Shown here one piece after another: positions 35,544 through 44,585 of a DNA stretch of 64,000 bases. Source of the DNA: Arthrobacter alpinus (GTDB taxonomy: Bacteria > Actinomycetota > Actinomycetes > Actinomycetales > Micrococcaceae). Position 1 is the stretch's first letter. Each line of letters opens with the position of its first letter. The DNA lies in assembly GCF_001445575.1 (NCBI RefSeq), contig NZ_CP013200.1:2046001-2110000 (forward strand), read 5' to 3'. The position numbers and the translations under genes are program-made. A model generated the notes under the pieces. The model was not told where the DNA came from. It did no database searches and saw only the letters and a list, made by a program, of their open reading frames with translations.

Positions 35544-38222
35544 TCAGCGCTCGGTGTCCCGGTACCGGGCGGCAAGCTCGGTGCGCGAGGTCACGCCAAG
35601 CTTCGAGTAGATCCGGGTCAGGTGATACTGGACCGTCTTGGAGCCGATGAAAAGCTCCTCGGCGGTCTTCTTGTTGCTGGCCCCCGCACAGACCAGCGAG
35701 GCCACCGCCTTTTCCTGGGAGGTGAGCGAGGACCAGTCCGCTGCGTCCCGGCGCGGGACACTGATGCCGGTGGCCTGCAGCTCGCGGTTGCAGCGCTCGA
35801 TGTAGATCGTTGCGCCCAACTGGGTGTAACCTGCCAGCGCCCTGGTCAGCGGACCGGCGGATTCGCCGCGCTTCCCGGCTCGCCGCAATGACTGCCCGTA
35901 GGCATACTCAATATTTGCCCGCAGGACCGGCAGCGTGAGGCCCCGCAACTGGGCCAGTGCGTCTTCGAAGGCATCGCGCGATCCCTCTAGATCACCGTGC
36001 GTACCCAGTACCTGCCCGCGCACCACCAGGAAGCGTGCAGTGGTCGAACGGTGCTTCCGCTTGCGGGCTGCGGCCATGAGCGGTTCCATGAATTCCTGGG
36101 CCTCGTCGAAGCGTTCCTTGCGTACCAAGGCATCGGCGTACATATCGTGCCACGGCCAGAATCCCGGCTCGTCGATCCCGCGCGATCGGTCCAGCAGCAA
36201 CAAAGGCTCCAACGCCAGAATGACCTCGTCGTAGTCGGCGCGGGCCCGGGCCGCCGCCGCCCTGGCCATCCGATAGGGCACCTGCATCACCTCGTAGCTG
36301 CCGGTCCTGGCCCAGGCCTTGGCCAGATGGGCCTCGACATCCTCGTGCTCGCCGCGCATGGCGTGGATCTGCACCGCGGTGTAGTGCAGCAGTGGGCGAA
36401 CCAGCTCGATGCCTGACCTTTCCTGCAGTGCGATGCCTGCCCGCACGGTTTCCAGTGCCTGGTCCCAGTCCCCGGCGGAGTATTCAGCCCGGGCCAGCCA
36501 CGCCCTTGCCCATAGGGCAATCCGGTGGGAGCCTTCGGTGTAGTCAGTGGAACTGGAAATCGTGAGTTCGTGCCGGGCCAGTTCAATCTGGTCCCCGGCC
36601 ACATGCAGCCAGCCCATGGCCATTTCGGCGCGCTGGCGCTGGGCGCCTGTGGGTAGGGTGGCGAGCATCCGGTCCAGGATCTTCTCGCCCTCGAGACCCC
36701 GCCCGAGCATGCCCAGTCCCAGGCCCTGGATGGCCGATGATTCCACGGCGACAGGGCTTCCCTCGTCGGCCAGCTCCAGCGTCCGTTCGGCCCACTCCAC
36801 GAGCCTGAGCCCATCCAGCCGGCCCAACGAGTCAAGGACCCGGCGCTGGGAAACGGTCGCCATGATCTTGGTTTGCCGTGCGTCCTCGGCGCCCGTCCAC
36901 GCGCGGGAGAGCCACCGGTCCGCGGTCAGCGCCTGGCCTTGGAGGATGGCAATATACCCGGAGAGCAGGTCGCTCTCGGGGCTGGCTGCCAGGGAAGCCA
37001 GTTCCTCGGAATAGGCCAGCGCGAGGGGCAGCTCGCCGGCTGCCACCGTGGCATCGACGGCCTTGAGTAACAGCGGCTCGCGTTGGGCCGCGTTGGTTGC
37101 GAGGTGGGCAGCCCGGTGCAGGGCGGCTGCTGCGGAGGACCACTCGCCCTTGCCCGCCTGGTTCTCTGCGAAGAGTTCCAGCTGGTGCGACAGCGCAGGA
37201 TCGGAAAGCAATGTGGCATCGGCGCGGTGGGCCAGGGCGTCACCCGCGCATTCGTCCAGGGCGGCAGCGGCGGTGTGCAGTGCCAAACGCCGAGATAGGG
37301 GAATCAGGTGGTAAACAGCCATGTGCTTGATGTTCCCGGTGAACATCAGGTGGAGGTTTCCGCCGCTGCCGGCCACCTCCACCAGGGTAGAAGCCACGCA
37401 TTCTTCCACCAGGGGCAACGGTTCGTCGACCTCGGCCAGGGTGACGACCGCATCCAGCCGGGACCCATTGCCCAGGATGGCGGCGGCCTCGATGACGGAT
37501 CGGGCCTGCGTCGACAGGGCCTGAAGCCGTTCGGCAACTCCTGCAGACACGGCCTGTGGCGCCGGGAACCGATGGTTCAGGTGGTTCCAGGATTCGTCGG
37601 GGTTTTCCCGGATCAGTTCCAATGCGGTGTGGATGTTGCCCGCGGTGTAGGTGGTCAGCTGGTCGGCCGCGGCTGCCGAAAGCTCCACGCCGAGCCTGGC
37701 AATGGAAATTTCCTTCAGGTCCGCGGCGGTTGGGGGGTCCAGTTCGATGGTGGTGCTGTGCGGTGCCTCAAGGAGTTCACGAGCCCCGGGCGGAAGGAAT
37801 GCGGCTTCCTCCTGGCGGAGGGTGATGAGGATCAGAACCTGTTCCGTATGGAGCCGTCGCCAGGCATACAGGAGCGCGGCGAGGGACTGGGCATCGGTCC
37901 ACTGCAGGTTTTCCAGTAGGAGGATTGCGCTGTGTTTGCCTGCGGTTTGGATGAAGGCTAGCAGGCGTTCGGGCAGCGGCGTCTGACTTGCCGCATCGCT
38001 TGGGCCAAGCAATTCCTGCAGGGCTGATCCGGGGATGTCCTTTTCCCACCGTGCCCCGGCGGAAATCCAAGAGGCAATGTGTTTGTTGTTATCCATGAAG
38101 CGCCGAACCAAGGTGCTTTTTCCGCACCCTGCAGGGCCGCTGACAACCACCAGCTGGGCAGCACCGGCCTCGGCCATATGCAGCAGCCGTCCCAGAAGTG
38201 CCATAGTTCGTTGTTGATGCAT
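35544..38222 (-). CDS. LuxR family ATPase regulator (LAL type), likely of ben genes
   Basis: An 892-residue regulator. An N-terminal ATPase has Walker A GPAGCGKST (residues 29-37) and a Walker B-like ILLLENLQW. A long helical TPR-like middle (about 350-800) precedes a C-terminal LuxR HTH: LTSQEKAVASLVCAGASNKK then TAEELFIGSKTVQYHLTRIYSKLG. It lies directly downstream of benK on the same strand, separated by a terminator. In rhodococci a similar LAL protein controls benzoate genes, so this is the likely ben regulator; the ligand is not visible. Confidence 0.85.
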   Translation of the reverse strand: MHQQRTMALLGRLLHMAEAGAAQLVVVSGPAGCGKSTLVRRFMDNNKHIASWISAGARWEKDIPGSALQELLGPSDAASQTPLPERLLAFIQTAGKHSAILLLENLQWTDAQSLAALLYAWRRLHTEQVLILITLRQEEAAFLPPGARELLEAPHSTTIELDPPTAADLKEISIARLGVELSAAAADQLTTYTAGNIHTALELIRENPDESWNHLNHRFPAPQAVSAGVAERLQALSTQARSVIEAAAILGNGSRLDAVVTLAEVDEPLPLVEECVASTLVEVAGSGGNLHLMFTGNIKHMAVYHLIPLSRRLALHTAAAALDECAGDALAHRADATLLSDPALSHQLELFAENQAGKGEWSSAAAALHRAAHLATNAAQREPLLLKAVDATVAAGELPLALAYSEELASLAASPESDLLSGYIAILQGQALTADRWLSRAWTGAEDARQTKIMATVSQRRVLDSLGRLDGLRLVEWAERTLELADEGSPVAVESSAIQGLGLGMLGRGLEGEKILDRMLATLPTGAQRQRAEMAMGWLHVAGDQIELARHELTISSSTDYTEGSHRIALWARAWLARAEYSAGDWDQALETVRAGIALQERSGIELVRPLLHYTAVQIHAMRGEHEDVEAHLAKAWARTGSYEVMQVPYRMARAAAARARADYDEVILALEPLLLLDRSRGIDEPGFWPWHDMYADALVRKERFDEAQEFMEPLMAAARKRKHRSTTARFLVVRGQVLGTHGDLEGSRDAFEDALAQLRGLTLPVLRANIEYAYGQSLRRAGKRGESAGPLTRALAGYTQLGATIYIERCNRELQATGISVPRRDAADWSSLTSQEKAVASLVCAGASNKKTAEELFIGSKTVQYHLTRIYSKLGVTSRTELAARYRDTER

Positions 38223-38258
38223 AGATTCGCCGCAGCCAACCTTTCAAGGAAAAAGATG

Positions 38259-38292
38259 GGGGCCGCATGAACACCGTTGTTCACGCAGCCCC
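38259..38292 (-). terminator. terminator of benK
   Basis: A 15-bp stem with two wobble pairs (38259-38273 with 38278-38292) and a 4-base loop. Read on the minus strand it is followed by CATCTTTTTCC. It is 28 bases past the benK stop and before the LAL regulator gene. Confidence 0.8.
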
Positions 38293-38320
38293 AGCGACCG
38301 GTTGTCCACCCGGCCTATGG

Positions 38321-39682
38321 TTACTTAGCGATCAGGGTCCGTGCCGAGGGGCTCGCCGGCAGCTGGGTCTCGGAGTTGCGCAAGGGAACAAAGGCGGTCA
38401 CCATGGCACCAACGATAGCAACTGCGGCGAAGACGTAGAAGGCGACGTGGTTCTGCACGCCTGCTGCGATGAGCAGTCCGCCGATCAACGGGCCGAAGAT
38501 GCCGCCCAGCCGGCCGAACCCAGCGCACCAGGCTACCCCGGCGCCGCGGGCGGCGCTGTTGTAGTAGTTGGAGACGAACCCGTAGATCAGCACCTGCGTT
38601 CCGATGGTTCCCACTCCGGCCACCGCGACGAGCGCGAGCAGGATTCCGAAGGGAAGGTGCATGGTCAGCAGGATCATGGCCACCGCTGCAAGGAAGAACG
38701 TCGTGGAGACCACACGTTTGGCCCCGATGCGGTCGGCGCCGACAGAGGCGATCAACCCGCCTACGACGGCGCCGGCGTTGAGTACCAACAGGAAGACGAG
38801 CGAGTAGGACTTGCCGTAGCCAAACTGGGACATGATCTGCGGCAGCCAGGTGTTGAGGCCGTAGGTCAGCATTAGTCCGGCGAAGCTCATCAGGCCCAGC
38901 AAGAGGGTGGGCAGGGCGTACTTCCTGGAGGCCAGTGCACGGAAACCGATCTTGGTGTTGGCGGGTTCGGTTTCAAGTGCGTTGGTGACCTGCGTCGGGG
39001 CCGGTGCGGCGATCGGGACGCCGGTGCGGAGCGAGGCGCGCTGGGCTTCTTCGGTGCGGCCGCGGGCCATGAGCCATTCGGGGGACTCGGGCAGCTTCAC
39101 AAGCGCCATGGGCAGCAGGAACAGTAGTGGAGTGGCGCCGATGAAGAAGAGCCCGCGCCAGCCGATGTGGTCCATCAGGACGATGGCCAGTACTGATGCC
39201 AGGACGCCACCCACCGGTACACCGGAGTAGACGATGGCGTTGTAGTAGTTGCGCTTGCCTTTGGGGGCGAACTCTGCCACGACTGCACCGGCGGTGGCCA
39301 CCAGCGCGCCGACACCGAGCCCGGTTGCGAAACGTAGGGCGCCGAACGCCACGATGTTCGGGGCCAGGGCAGTCAGGCCCATGAATACGGAGAACCAGAT
39401 GATGCCGGTGATCATGATCTTCCGGCGGCCGAGGTAGTCCCCGATCGCGCCGGTGACCAAGGCGCCGACCATGACTCCGAGGAGAGCCCAGCTACCCAGC
39501 ACCCCGGCGGTGGCCGGACCGATTTGGCCAAGTTGGGTGGGATCGTTCAGGAGAGTGGGAACGATGGTTCCGTAGACCACGAGGTCGTATCCATCGAAGA
39601 TCAGGGCGATGGCGGCGATCGTCACCACCCAGTGGACGGTGTTTTGTTGCTTCTTGGTGGTGCTTTGTTCCGGTGATTTCAC
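38321..39682 (-). CDS. benK: MFS aromatic acid transporter (AAHS family)
   Basis: A 453-residue, 12-helix proton symporter. The signature DGYDLVVYGTIVPTLL in helix 1 and GAIGDYLGRRKIMI in loop 2-3 are typical of benzoate/4-hydroxybenzoate symporters (BenK/PcaK). It starts at GTG behind GGAG. It follows benD on the same strand after a 199-bp gap containing a hairpin. It imports benzoate; the window also has BenE, a second importer on the opposite strand. Confidence 0.88.
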   Translation of the reverse strand: MKSPEQSTTKKQQNTVHWVVTIAAIALIFDGYDLVVYGTIVPTLLNDPTQLGQIGPATAGVLGSWALLGVMVGALVTGAIGDYLGRRKIMITGIIWFSVFMGLTALAPNIVAFGALRFATGLGVGALVATAGAVVAEFAPKGKRNYYNAIVYSGVPVGGVLASVLAIVLMDHIGWRGLFFIGATPLLFLLPMALVKLPESPEWLMARGRTEEAQRASLRTGVPIAAPAPTQVTNALETEPANTKIGFRALASRKYALPTLLLGLMSFAGLMLTYGLNTWLPQIMSQFGYGKSYSLVFLLVLNAGAVVGGLIASVGADRIGAKRVVSTTFFLAAVAMILLTMHLPFGILLALVAVAGVGTIGTQVLIYGFVSNYYNSAARGAGVAWCAGFGRLGGIFGPLIGGLLIAAGVQNHVAFYVFAAVAIVGAMVTAFVPLRNSETQLPASPSARTLIAK

Positions 39683-39836
39683 GATTAGCTCCGTTGATTC
39701 ATGGGCCCCGGGCGCACGACATTGTGCGGGTGTCAGGGCATGAACAAGTCCACAGGTTTGTGCCTGCGGCTTGGACGCCGTGGCCCGAGAAAGAATCGGG
39801 TGGCAGGCCGTGGAATGGTGGGGTGCGGAAAGTGCG

Positions 39837-39863
39837 CCTGGGGCGGCGCCTGGCCGCCCCAGG
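39837..39863 (-). terminator. hairpin after benD
   Basis: CCTGGGGCGG and its complement form a 10-bp stem around a 7-base loop, 19 bases past the benD stop. There is no T-tract; it may attenuate rather than end transcription into benK. Confidence 0.5.
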
Positions 39864-39881
39864 TAATGCGGGGTAGTTTTG

Positions 39882-40721
39882 TTAGCCGAGGTCCCCGCCG
39901 GCCACCGGCAGCGTACTGCCGGTGATGTATGAAGCCTCGTCGGAGGCCAGGAACGCGATGGGTCCGGCCTGTTCGTCGAGGGTTCCGTAACGCTTCATCA
40001 ACGATGAATCGATGGTCTGGTCCACGATCTGCTGGTACCAGGCTTTTTCCTGTTCACCCTCGGGGGAGGGCCCGCGCTTGACCTGGCGTTCCGGCGCCTC
40101 GGTGCCGCCGGGCGCAGTGGCGACTACGCGGATTCCGTGGGCGGAGCCCTCCATAGCCAGCGCAGAAGTGACGGCCTTGACCCCACCTTTAGCACCCGCG
40201 TACGGGACGCGGTTGAGCCCGCGGGTTGCCACCGAGGAAACGTTTACGATGGTGCCGGATCCGGCCTTGATCATTTCCGGGAACGCCGCGCGGCACATCC
40301 ACAGGGTCGGGAAGAGTGAACGCTGAATCTCTTTGCCGATTTCCTCCGGGGAGTAGTGCTCAAACGGCTTGGCCCAGATAGTGCCGCCAACGTTGTTGAT
40401 CAGCACATCTATGCGGCCGTATTCGGTCACCGCCGCGGTCACGGCTGCCAGCGCGCCCTCAAAGACCTCGAGGTCGGCGGTCACACTCAGTGCCTTGACG
40501 CCGTGGGTACGCAAACCCTCGGCAACATCGTGGACCAACGGGGAGCGATCCACCAGAACCAGCTCTCCGCCCTCGGCGGCAATACGCCTGGCCACTGCCC
40601 ATCCGATGCCCTGTGCGGCACCGGTGATGAGCACTACCTTGGAGGCGAAGCGCCCTGCGTGGAAGGACTCGGGCAATCCTGCCTCGGCCGTCAGGTTCAC
40701 GGCATTCTCTGCGGTACTCAT
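39882..40721 (-). CDS. benD: benzoate cis-diol dehydrogenase
   Basis: A 279-residue short-chain dehydrogenase. The glycine motif VLITGAAQGIGWAVARRIAA gives the NAD-binding loop, followed by LINNVGGTIWAKPFEHYSP (BenD/XylL-type insertion) and the catalytic YAGAKGG with Ser upstream in NVSSVATRG. It oxidises the BenABC cis-diol with loss of CO2 to catechol. The ATG overlaps the benC stop (ATGA). Confidence 0.92.
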   Translation of the reverse strand: MSTAENAVNLTAEAGLPESFHAGRFASKVVLITGAAQGIGWAVARRIAAEGGELVLVDRSPLVHDVAEGLRTHGVKALSVTADLEVFEGALAAVTAAVTEYGRIDVLINNVGGTIWAKPFEHYSPEEIGKEIQRSLFPTLWMCRAAFPEMIKAGSGTIVNVSSVATRGLNRVPYAGAKGGVKAVTSALAMEGSAHGIRVVATAPGGTEAPERQVKRGPSPEGEQEKAWYQQIVDQTIDSSLMKRYGTLDEQAGPIAFLASDEASYITGSTLPVAGGDLG

Positions 40722-42259
40722 GCGACTGGATTCCGTGATGCTGCTGCCATGGTGGCCTTAGCATGATCGTTGTGGTTGATGATCGCCTTGCGGGCATCAT
40801 CCCGGTTCTGGTTCTCAAAGGCGGAGACGATTTCGAGGTGGTCTGCGTCCACGTCCCCGTTGATCCAGTGCTCCTTGCGCAATACCTTAGCCATCAGGGC
40901 GGGGATTTCCAGGCGTGTGTAGGCCTGGTGCAGGTGCTCGTTGCCGACGCAACTGAAGAGGAACTCGTGGAAGGCATCGTTGGTGACGGTGAATTCCTCG
41001 GAGTTGACGAACGCCTCCTTGTTTAGGGTCTTGCCGGCCAATTCGGCCAGCACCCTGAACTCCACCAGCTGCTCGGGAGTCAGCTTGCCCATGGTCAGTT
41101 CCACGATGGCCAGTTCAAGTGCCATGCGTGCGTCAAACTGCGCCTCGAAGGTTGCGTGTTCTTCGCCGATCTCGTAGGCCGGCAGTGCTGCGGGGGCCTC
41201 GGCGGGGGCGGCTGCTGCTTCGGGCGCCGGTGCCGTGACGGTGTCCGGGAGCACAGCTAGGGCGAACTTCTCGAAGTAGAAGTTCTGCGGCTTGATGCCT
41301 TCGGCTTCCAGGTGGCGGCGGACGCCTTCGACCATCGGCGGGGGACCGCAGAGGTAGATGTCCACGTCGCCCTCGGCCAGGTGGTGCGGCTCGAAGTGGT
41401 TGGTGACGTAGCCCTTCTTGGCCGCGTTGCTGGCCGGGTCTCCAACAACGGTATCGAAGGTGAACCCGTCGATGCGTGCCTTGTAGTCTTCCAGAGTCTC
41501 GAGCTCGACCAAGTCGGTGTCGGTGTTGACGCCGTAGATCAGGTGCACGGAGTTCGGGTTGGTACTCTCGGAGAGCTTTTCCAAGATGGAGAGCAGTGGC
41601 GCCAGGCCGGTGCCGCCGGCCAGCAGTAATGCCTGACGCTTCGGTTCGCGCAGGAAGAAGCTGCCCATCGGGCCGGTGAAGGTGAGCTTGTCCCCGACCT
41701 GCGCCACATCGCGCATATAGGTGGACATCAGTCCGCCGTCGGTGATGCGGATCAGGAAGGAAACGGTAGCTACTTTCGGGCCCGAGCTGAAGGAGTAGGA
41801 ACGCGTCTGGCCGCCGGAGCCGGGAACCTCGATGTTCACGTACTGGCCGGGAAGGTAGTTCAGGTCATCGCGGTTCTCGACCTCGAGGCTGAAGGCGTAG
41901 GTGGTCTCGGAGATGCGGCGGATCTCGGTCAGCGTTGAGGAAAAGACGGAAGCGGCGGTCTTGGCGACGGCAGAGGTAGTGGGGATCTGGAGCACCAGAT
42001 CGGACTCGGGGATCATCTGGCAGGGCAGGCAGTAGCCCTGTGCCGCCTCCTCGTCGGTCAGCGCCTCCTCGATGTAGTCGCCGCCGTCGAACTTCCCGGA
42101 TTCGCAGAATGACTTGCAGGTACCGCACGCGCCGTCGCGGCAGTCGAGCGGGATGTTGATCCGGGCCTTGTAGGAGGCGTCGGCGACGGTTTCACGGGGT
42201 CCAACCTTGATGAATCGGGTGATTCCGTCCTCAAAGGCGAGGGCTACCTGGTGAGTCAT
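40718..42259 (-). CDS. benC: benzoate dioxygenase reductase with C-terminal FCD-like domain
   Basis: A 513-residue protein. An N-terminal plant-type ferredoxin has Cys40, Cys45, Cys48 and Cys80. An FAD domain (LPGQYVNIEVPGSGGQTRSYSF) and an NAD domain (LLLAGGTGLAPLLS) follow, ending near residue 345. Classical BenC ends there. An Ala/Pro linker leads to about 135 more residues (378-510) that resemble the FCD ligand domain of GntR/FadR regulators: helical, with NDAFHEFL and later DHLEIVSAFENQNRDDARKA. BenC passes electrons from NADH to BenAB. The FCD part has no known catalytic role. I take ATG 42259, not the TTG at 42277. Confidence 0.9.
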   Translation of the reverse strand: MTHQVALAFEDGITRFIKVGPRETVADASYKARINIPLDCRDGACGTCKSFCESGKFDGGDYIEEALTDEEAAQGYCLPCQMIPESDLVLQIPTTSAVAKTAASVFSSTLTEIRRISETTYAFSLEVENRDDLNYLPGQYVNIEVPGSGGQTRSYSFSSGPKVATVSFLIRITDGGLMSTYMRDVAQVGDKLTFTGPMGSFFLREPKRQALLLAGGTGLAPLLSILEKLSESTNPNSVHLIYGVNTDTDLVELETLEDYKARIDGFTFDTVVGDPASNAAKKGYVTNHFEPHHLAEGDVDIYLCGPPPMVEGVRRHLEAEGIKPQNFYFEKFALAVLPDTVTAPAPEAAAAPAEAPAALPAYEIGEEHATFEAQFDARMALELAIVELTMGKLTPEQLVEFRVLAELAGKTLNKEAFVNSEEFTVTNDAFHEFLFSCVGNEHLHQAYTRLEIPALMAKVLRKEHWINGDVDADHLEIVSAFENQNRDDARKAIINHNDHAKATMAAASRNPVA

Positions 42260-42362
42260 GAGGGGTGCTCTTTTCAAAATAGTGCGATGGTTCAGAAGGT
42301 GGTGCGGGGGCTCAATCGCCCCCGCACGCCGATCGGTCGGGCCAGGAGGGACTTATCGAAGA

Positions 42363-42902
42363 TCAGATGTGGTAAATGTCCACGATGTGGTGGATGTAGT
42401 CGTTCTTCAATACGACCTTCTTGGCCATGATCACCGGCTGGGTGCCGGAGTAGTCGATGGTGTAGAAGGAAGTGCCGAAGTAGGTGTCCACGTTCTGGTA
42501 GCGGTAGTACAGCGTGAACCAGTTGAAGCGCACCTCGACCTGGTCGCCGTCGACGGACACGATCTCAACGTTGGTGATGTTGTGGCCGGTGCGCGGCTCA
42601 GGTAAAGATGTGGCCGAGGAGCGGTCGGTCTTGATACGGAAGACGCGGTCTTCCAGGCCGCCGCGGTTTGCGTAGTAGATCAGTGAGATCTCGCGCTGCG
42701 GGTCTTCCGTCAGCTGGTCGTCATCGGCCCAGGCAGGCATCCAGAAGGTGGCCTCGGGGTGGTAGCAATCGATCCAGCGGTCGAAGTCGCGGTCATCGAG
42801 GAACCTGGCCTCACGGTAGAGGAACTGCTTGATCTCCTCGAGCCCCTTCTCCCCGGCGCCGGTCTGAACCGTGGTAACGATGGGATTAGTGATTGCAGTC
42901 AT
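42363..42902 (-). CDS. benB: benzoate 1,2-dioxygenase, small (beta) subunit
   Basis: A 179-residue beta subunit of the ring-hydroxylating family: [20 protein letters not shown] then [16 protein letters not shown], and [20 protein letters not shown] near the end. It is structural in the alpha3beta3 hexamer. The start is the ATG at 42902, which overlaps the benA end by 17 bases; the longer frame upstream is within benA. benC follows after 103 bases. Confidence 0.94.
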   Translation of the reverse strand: MTAITNPIVTTVQTGAGEKGLEEIKQFLYREARFLDDRDFDRWIDCYHPEATFWMPAWADDDQLTEDPQREISLIYYANRGGLEDRVFRIKTDRSSATSLPEPRTGHNITNVEIVSVDGDQVEVRFNWFTLYYRYQNVDTYFGTSFYTIDYSGTQPVIMAKKVVLKNDYIHHIVDIYHI

Positions 42903-44307
42903 GGTTGTTCCCCTGTTCGGTGGTGCCGGTGGTGCCGTTGGCGGCGGATGCAGCTTCTGCGGCAACGGCCTTACGCATCGAGTTGAGCCAATAGCCATGC
43001 TGGATAGGGTAGAGGCCCTCGTCCTCGGTGCGAGCGCCGGAGGAGATCGGCAACAGGCCAATCTTCTTGGCGTTGTCGTCGGCACCGGTGATCTGGTGTG
43101 TGGCACCGCGGGAGAGGTCGTTCCACTTGGCGGAGGTGGCCATGTAGGTCTTCTGGCAGGAACGGAATTCCTCCAGGTCATCCGGGGTAGCCATGCCGGA
43201 GGCGTTGAAGAAGTCCTCGTACTGGCGGATGCGGTTGGCGCGGGCCTCGTCGGACTCGCCGACCGGTGCGATGCAGTAGATGGTGACCTCGGTCTTGTCC
43301 ACAGCGACCGGGCGGAAGACGCGGATCTGAGAGGAGAATTGGTCCATCAGGTAGACATTCGGGTACAGGCAGAGGTTGCGAGAGACCCCGATCATCCAGT
43401 CGGCCTTGGCCTCGCCGTGGGCGGCGACGAGCTCGTCGCGCTTCTCTGCCAGCGGGCGGTTGGCCGCGTCCAGCCATTCGGTCCACAGCAGCAGGTGACC
43501 GTTCTCGAAGGAGTAGTAGCCACCTTCCTGCTTGTCCCAGCCGCCGGCGTCCATGGTCTTGGTTTCGTTGGACGATTCGCCGGAGGTGCGGCGGGCCTGG
43601 GTGGCGGCGTAGTTCCAGTGGGTGGCAGAGACGTGGTAGCCGTCGGCGCCGTTTTCGGCCTGAAGTTTCCAGTTGCCGTCATAGGTGTAGGTAGAGGAGC
43701 CGCGCAGGACCTCAAGGCCATCGGGTGACTGGTCCACGATCATGTCGATGATCTTCGTGGATTCGCCCAGGTGCTCGGTCAGGGGCAAGACGTTCGCGTT
43801 CAGCGAGCCGAAAAGGAAGCCGCGGTAGGACTCGAAGCGCGCCACCTTAGTCAGGTCGTGTGAGCCGTCCTTGTTGAAGCCCTCCGGGTAGCCGGCGCCG
43901 CGGGAATCCTTGACCTTGAGCAGCTTGCCGGAGTTGTTGAACGTCCAGCCGTGGAACGGGCAGGTGAAAGTGGTCCGATTGTCCGTCTTGCGGCGGCAGA
44001 GCATGGCACCGCGGTGGCTGCACGCATTGATGAGGGCGTTGAGCACGCCTTCCTTGTTGCGCGATATCACGATGGGCTGGCGGCCGATGTTAGTGGTGAA
44101 GTAGTCGCCGACGTTCGGGACCTGAGATTCGTGGGCCAGATAGACCCAGTTGCCCTCCCAGATGTGCTTCATTTCGAGCTCGAAAACTTCTTCGTCGGTG
44201 AAGATGTTCCGGTTCGCGCGGAAGACCCCTGTCTCCGGGCTGTCGACGAGTGCATCGTCAAGCAGGGCTGCGACGGTATTCAGTGTGTCAGTCAAGGTGT
44301 GCTCCAT
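42886..44307 (-). CDS. benA: benzoate 1,2-dioxygenase, large (alpha) subunit
   Basis: A 473-residue Rieske oxygenase subunit. The Rieske ligands are Cys96 and His98 (ACSHRG), and Cys116 and His119 (CPFHGW). The mononuclear iron site is [10 protein letters not shown] with Asp222 bridging, His225 and His230. It adds O2 to benzoate to form the 1,2-cis-diol carboxylate. The ATG at 44307 matches the family start; the track of open frame upstream has no ribosome site. First gene of benABCD, divergent from benE. Confidence 0.95.
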   Translation of the reverse strand: MEHTLTDTLNTVAALLDDALVDSPETGVFRANRNIFTDEEVFELEMKHIWEGNWVYLAHESQVPNVGDYFTTNIGRQPIVISRNKEGVLNALINACSHRGAMLCRRKTDNRTTFTCPFHGWTFNNSGKLLKVKDSRGAGYPEGFNKDGSHDLTKVARFESYRGFLFGSLNANVLPLTEHLGESTKIIDMIVDQSPDGLEVLRGSSTYTYDGNWKLQAENGADGYHVSATHWNYAATQARRTSGESSNETKTMDAGGWDKQEGGYYSFENGHLLLWTEWLDAANRPLAEKRDELVAAHGEAKADWMIGVSRNLCLYPNVYLMDQFSSQIRVFRPVAVDKTEVTIYCIAPVGESDEARANRIRQYEDFFNASGMATPDDLEEFRSCQKTYMATSAKWNDLSRGATHQITGADDNAKKIGLLPISSGARTEDEGLYPIQHGYWLNSMRKAVAAEAASAANGTTGTTEQGNNHDCNH

Positions 44308-44374
44308 CCTTTGTAGGGGCCCTAGGGCCATGGGACCACCCGTTGGGTGGCGAACCATGATCTACACCATGTCA

Positions 44375-44389
44375 AGGTGTGTGGCACCT
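44375..44389. promoter_or_regulatory. inverted repeat between benA and benE
   Basis: AGGTG and CACCT flank five bases, 70 bases before benA, in a GTGTG-rich stretch (44370-44396). It is the best candidate for an operator of the divergent ben promoters, perhaps bound by the LAL regulator. The arms are short. Confidence 0.35.
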
Positions 44390-44585
44390 CACACTAGACA
44401 TTTGCCTAGGCTTGACCAAGGGTGGAATTCATTGGGTGGTCTGGCATATCAATCACACTTTTTTGGGTATTTGTCCGTCGGGTCGAGGCGCCGTAGCGTT
44501 GGGGCGAAAATGGTTCACCGCCCGATGCCTCGATGCCTCGACGCCGGGCGGCGGCAAACGTCCCACAGCTGAAAGGCGGCTTATC

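Noticed and set aside
42903..43181. Longer N-terminus for benB
   Set aside because: The added residues are an alternative-frame reading of the benA 3' end; the family start is at 42902.
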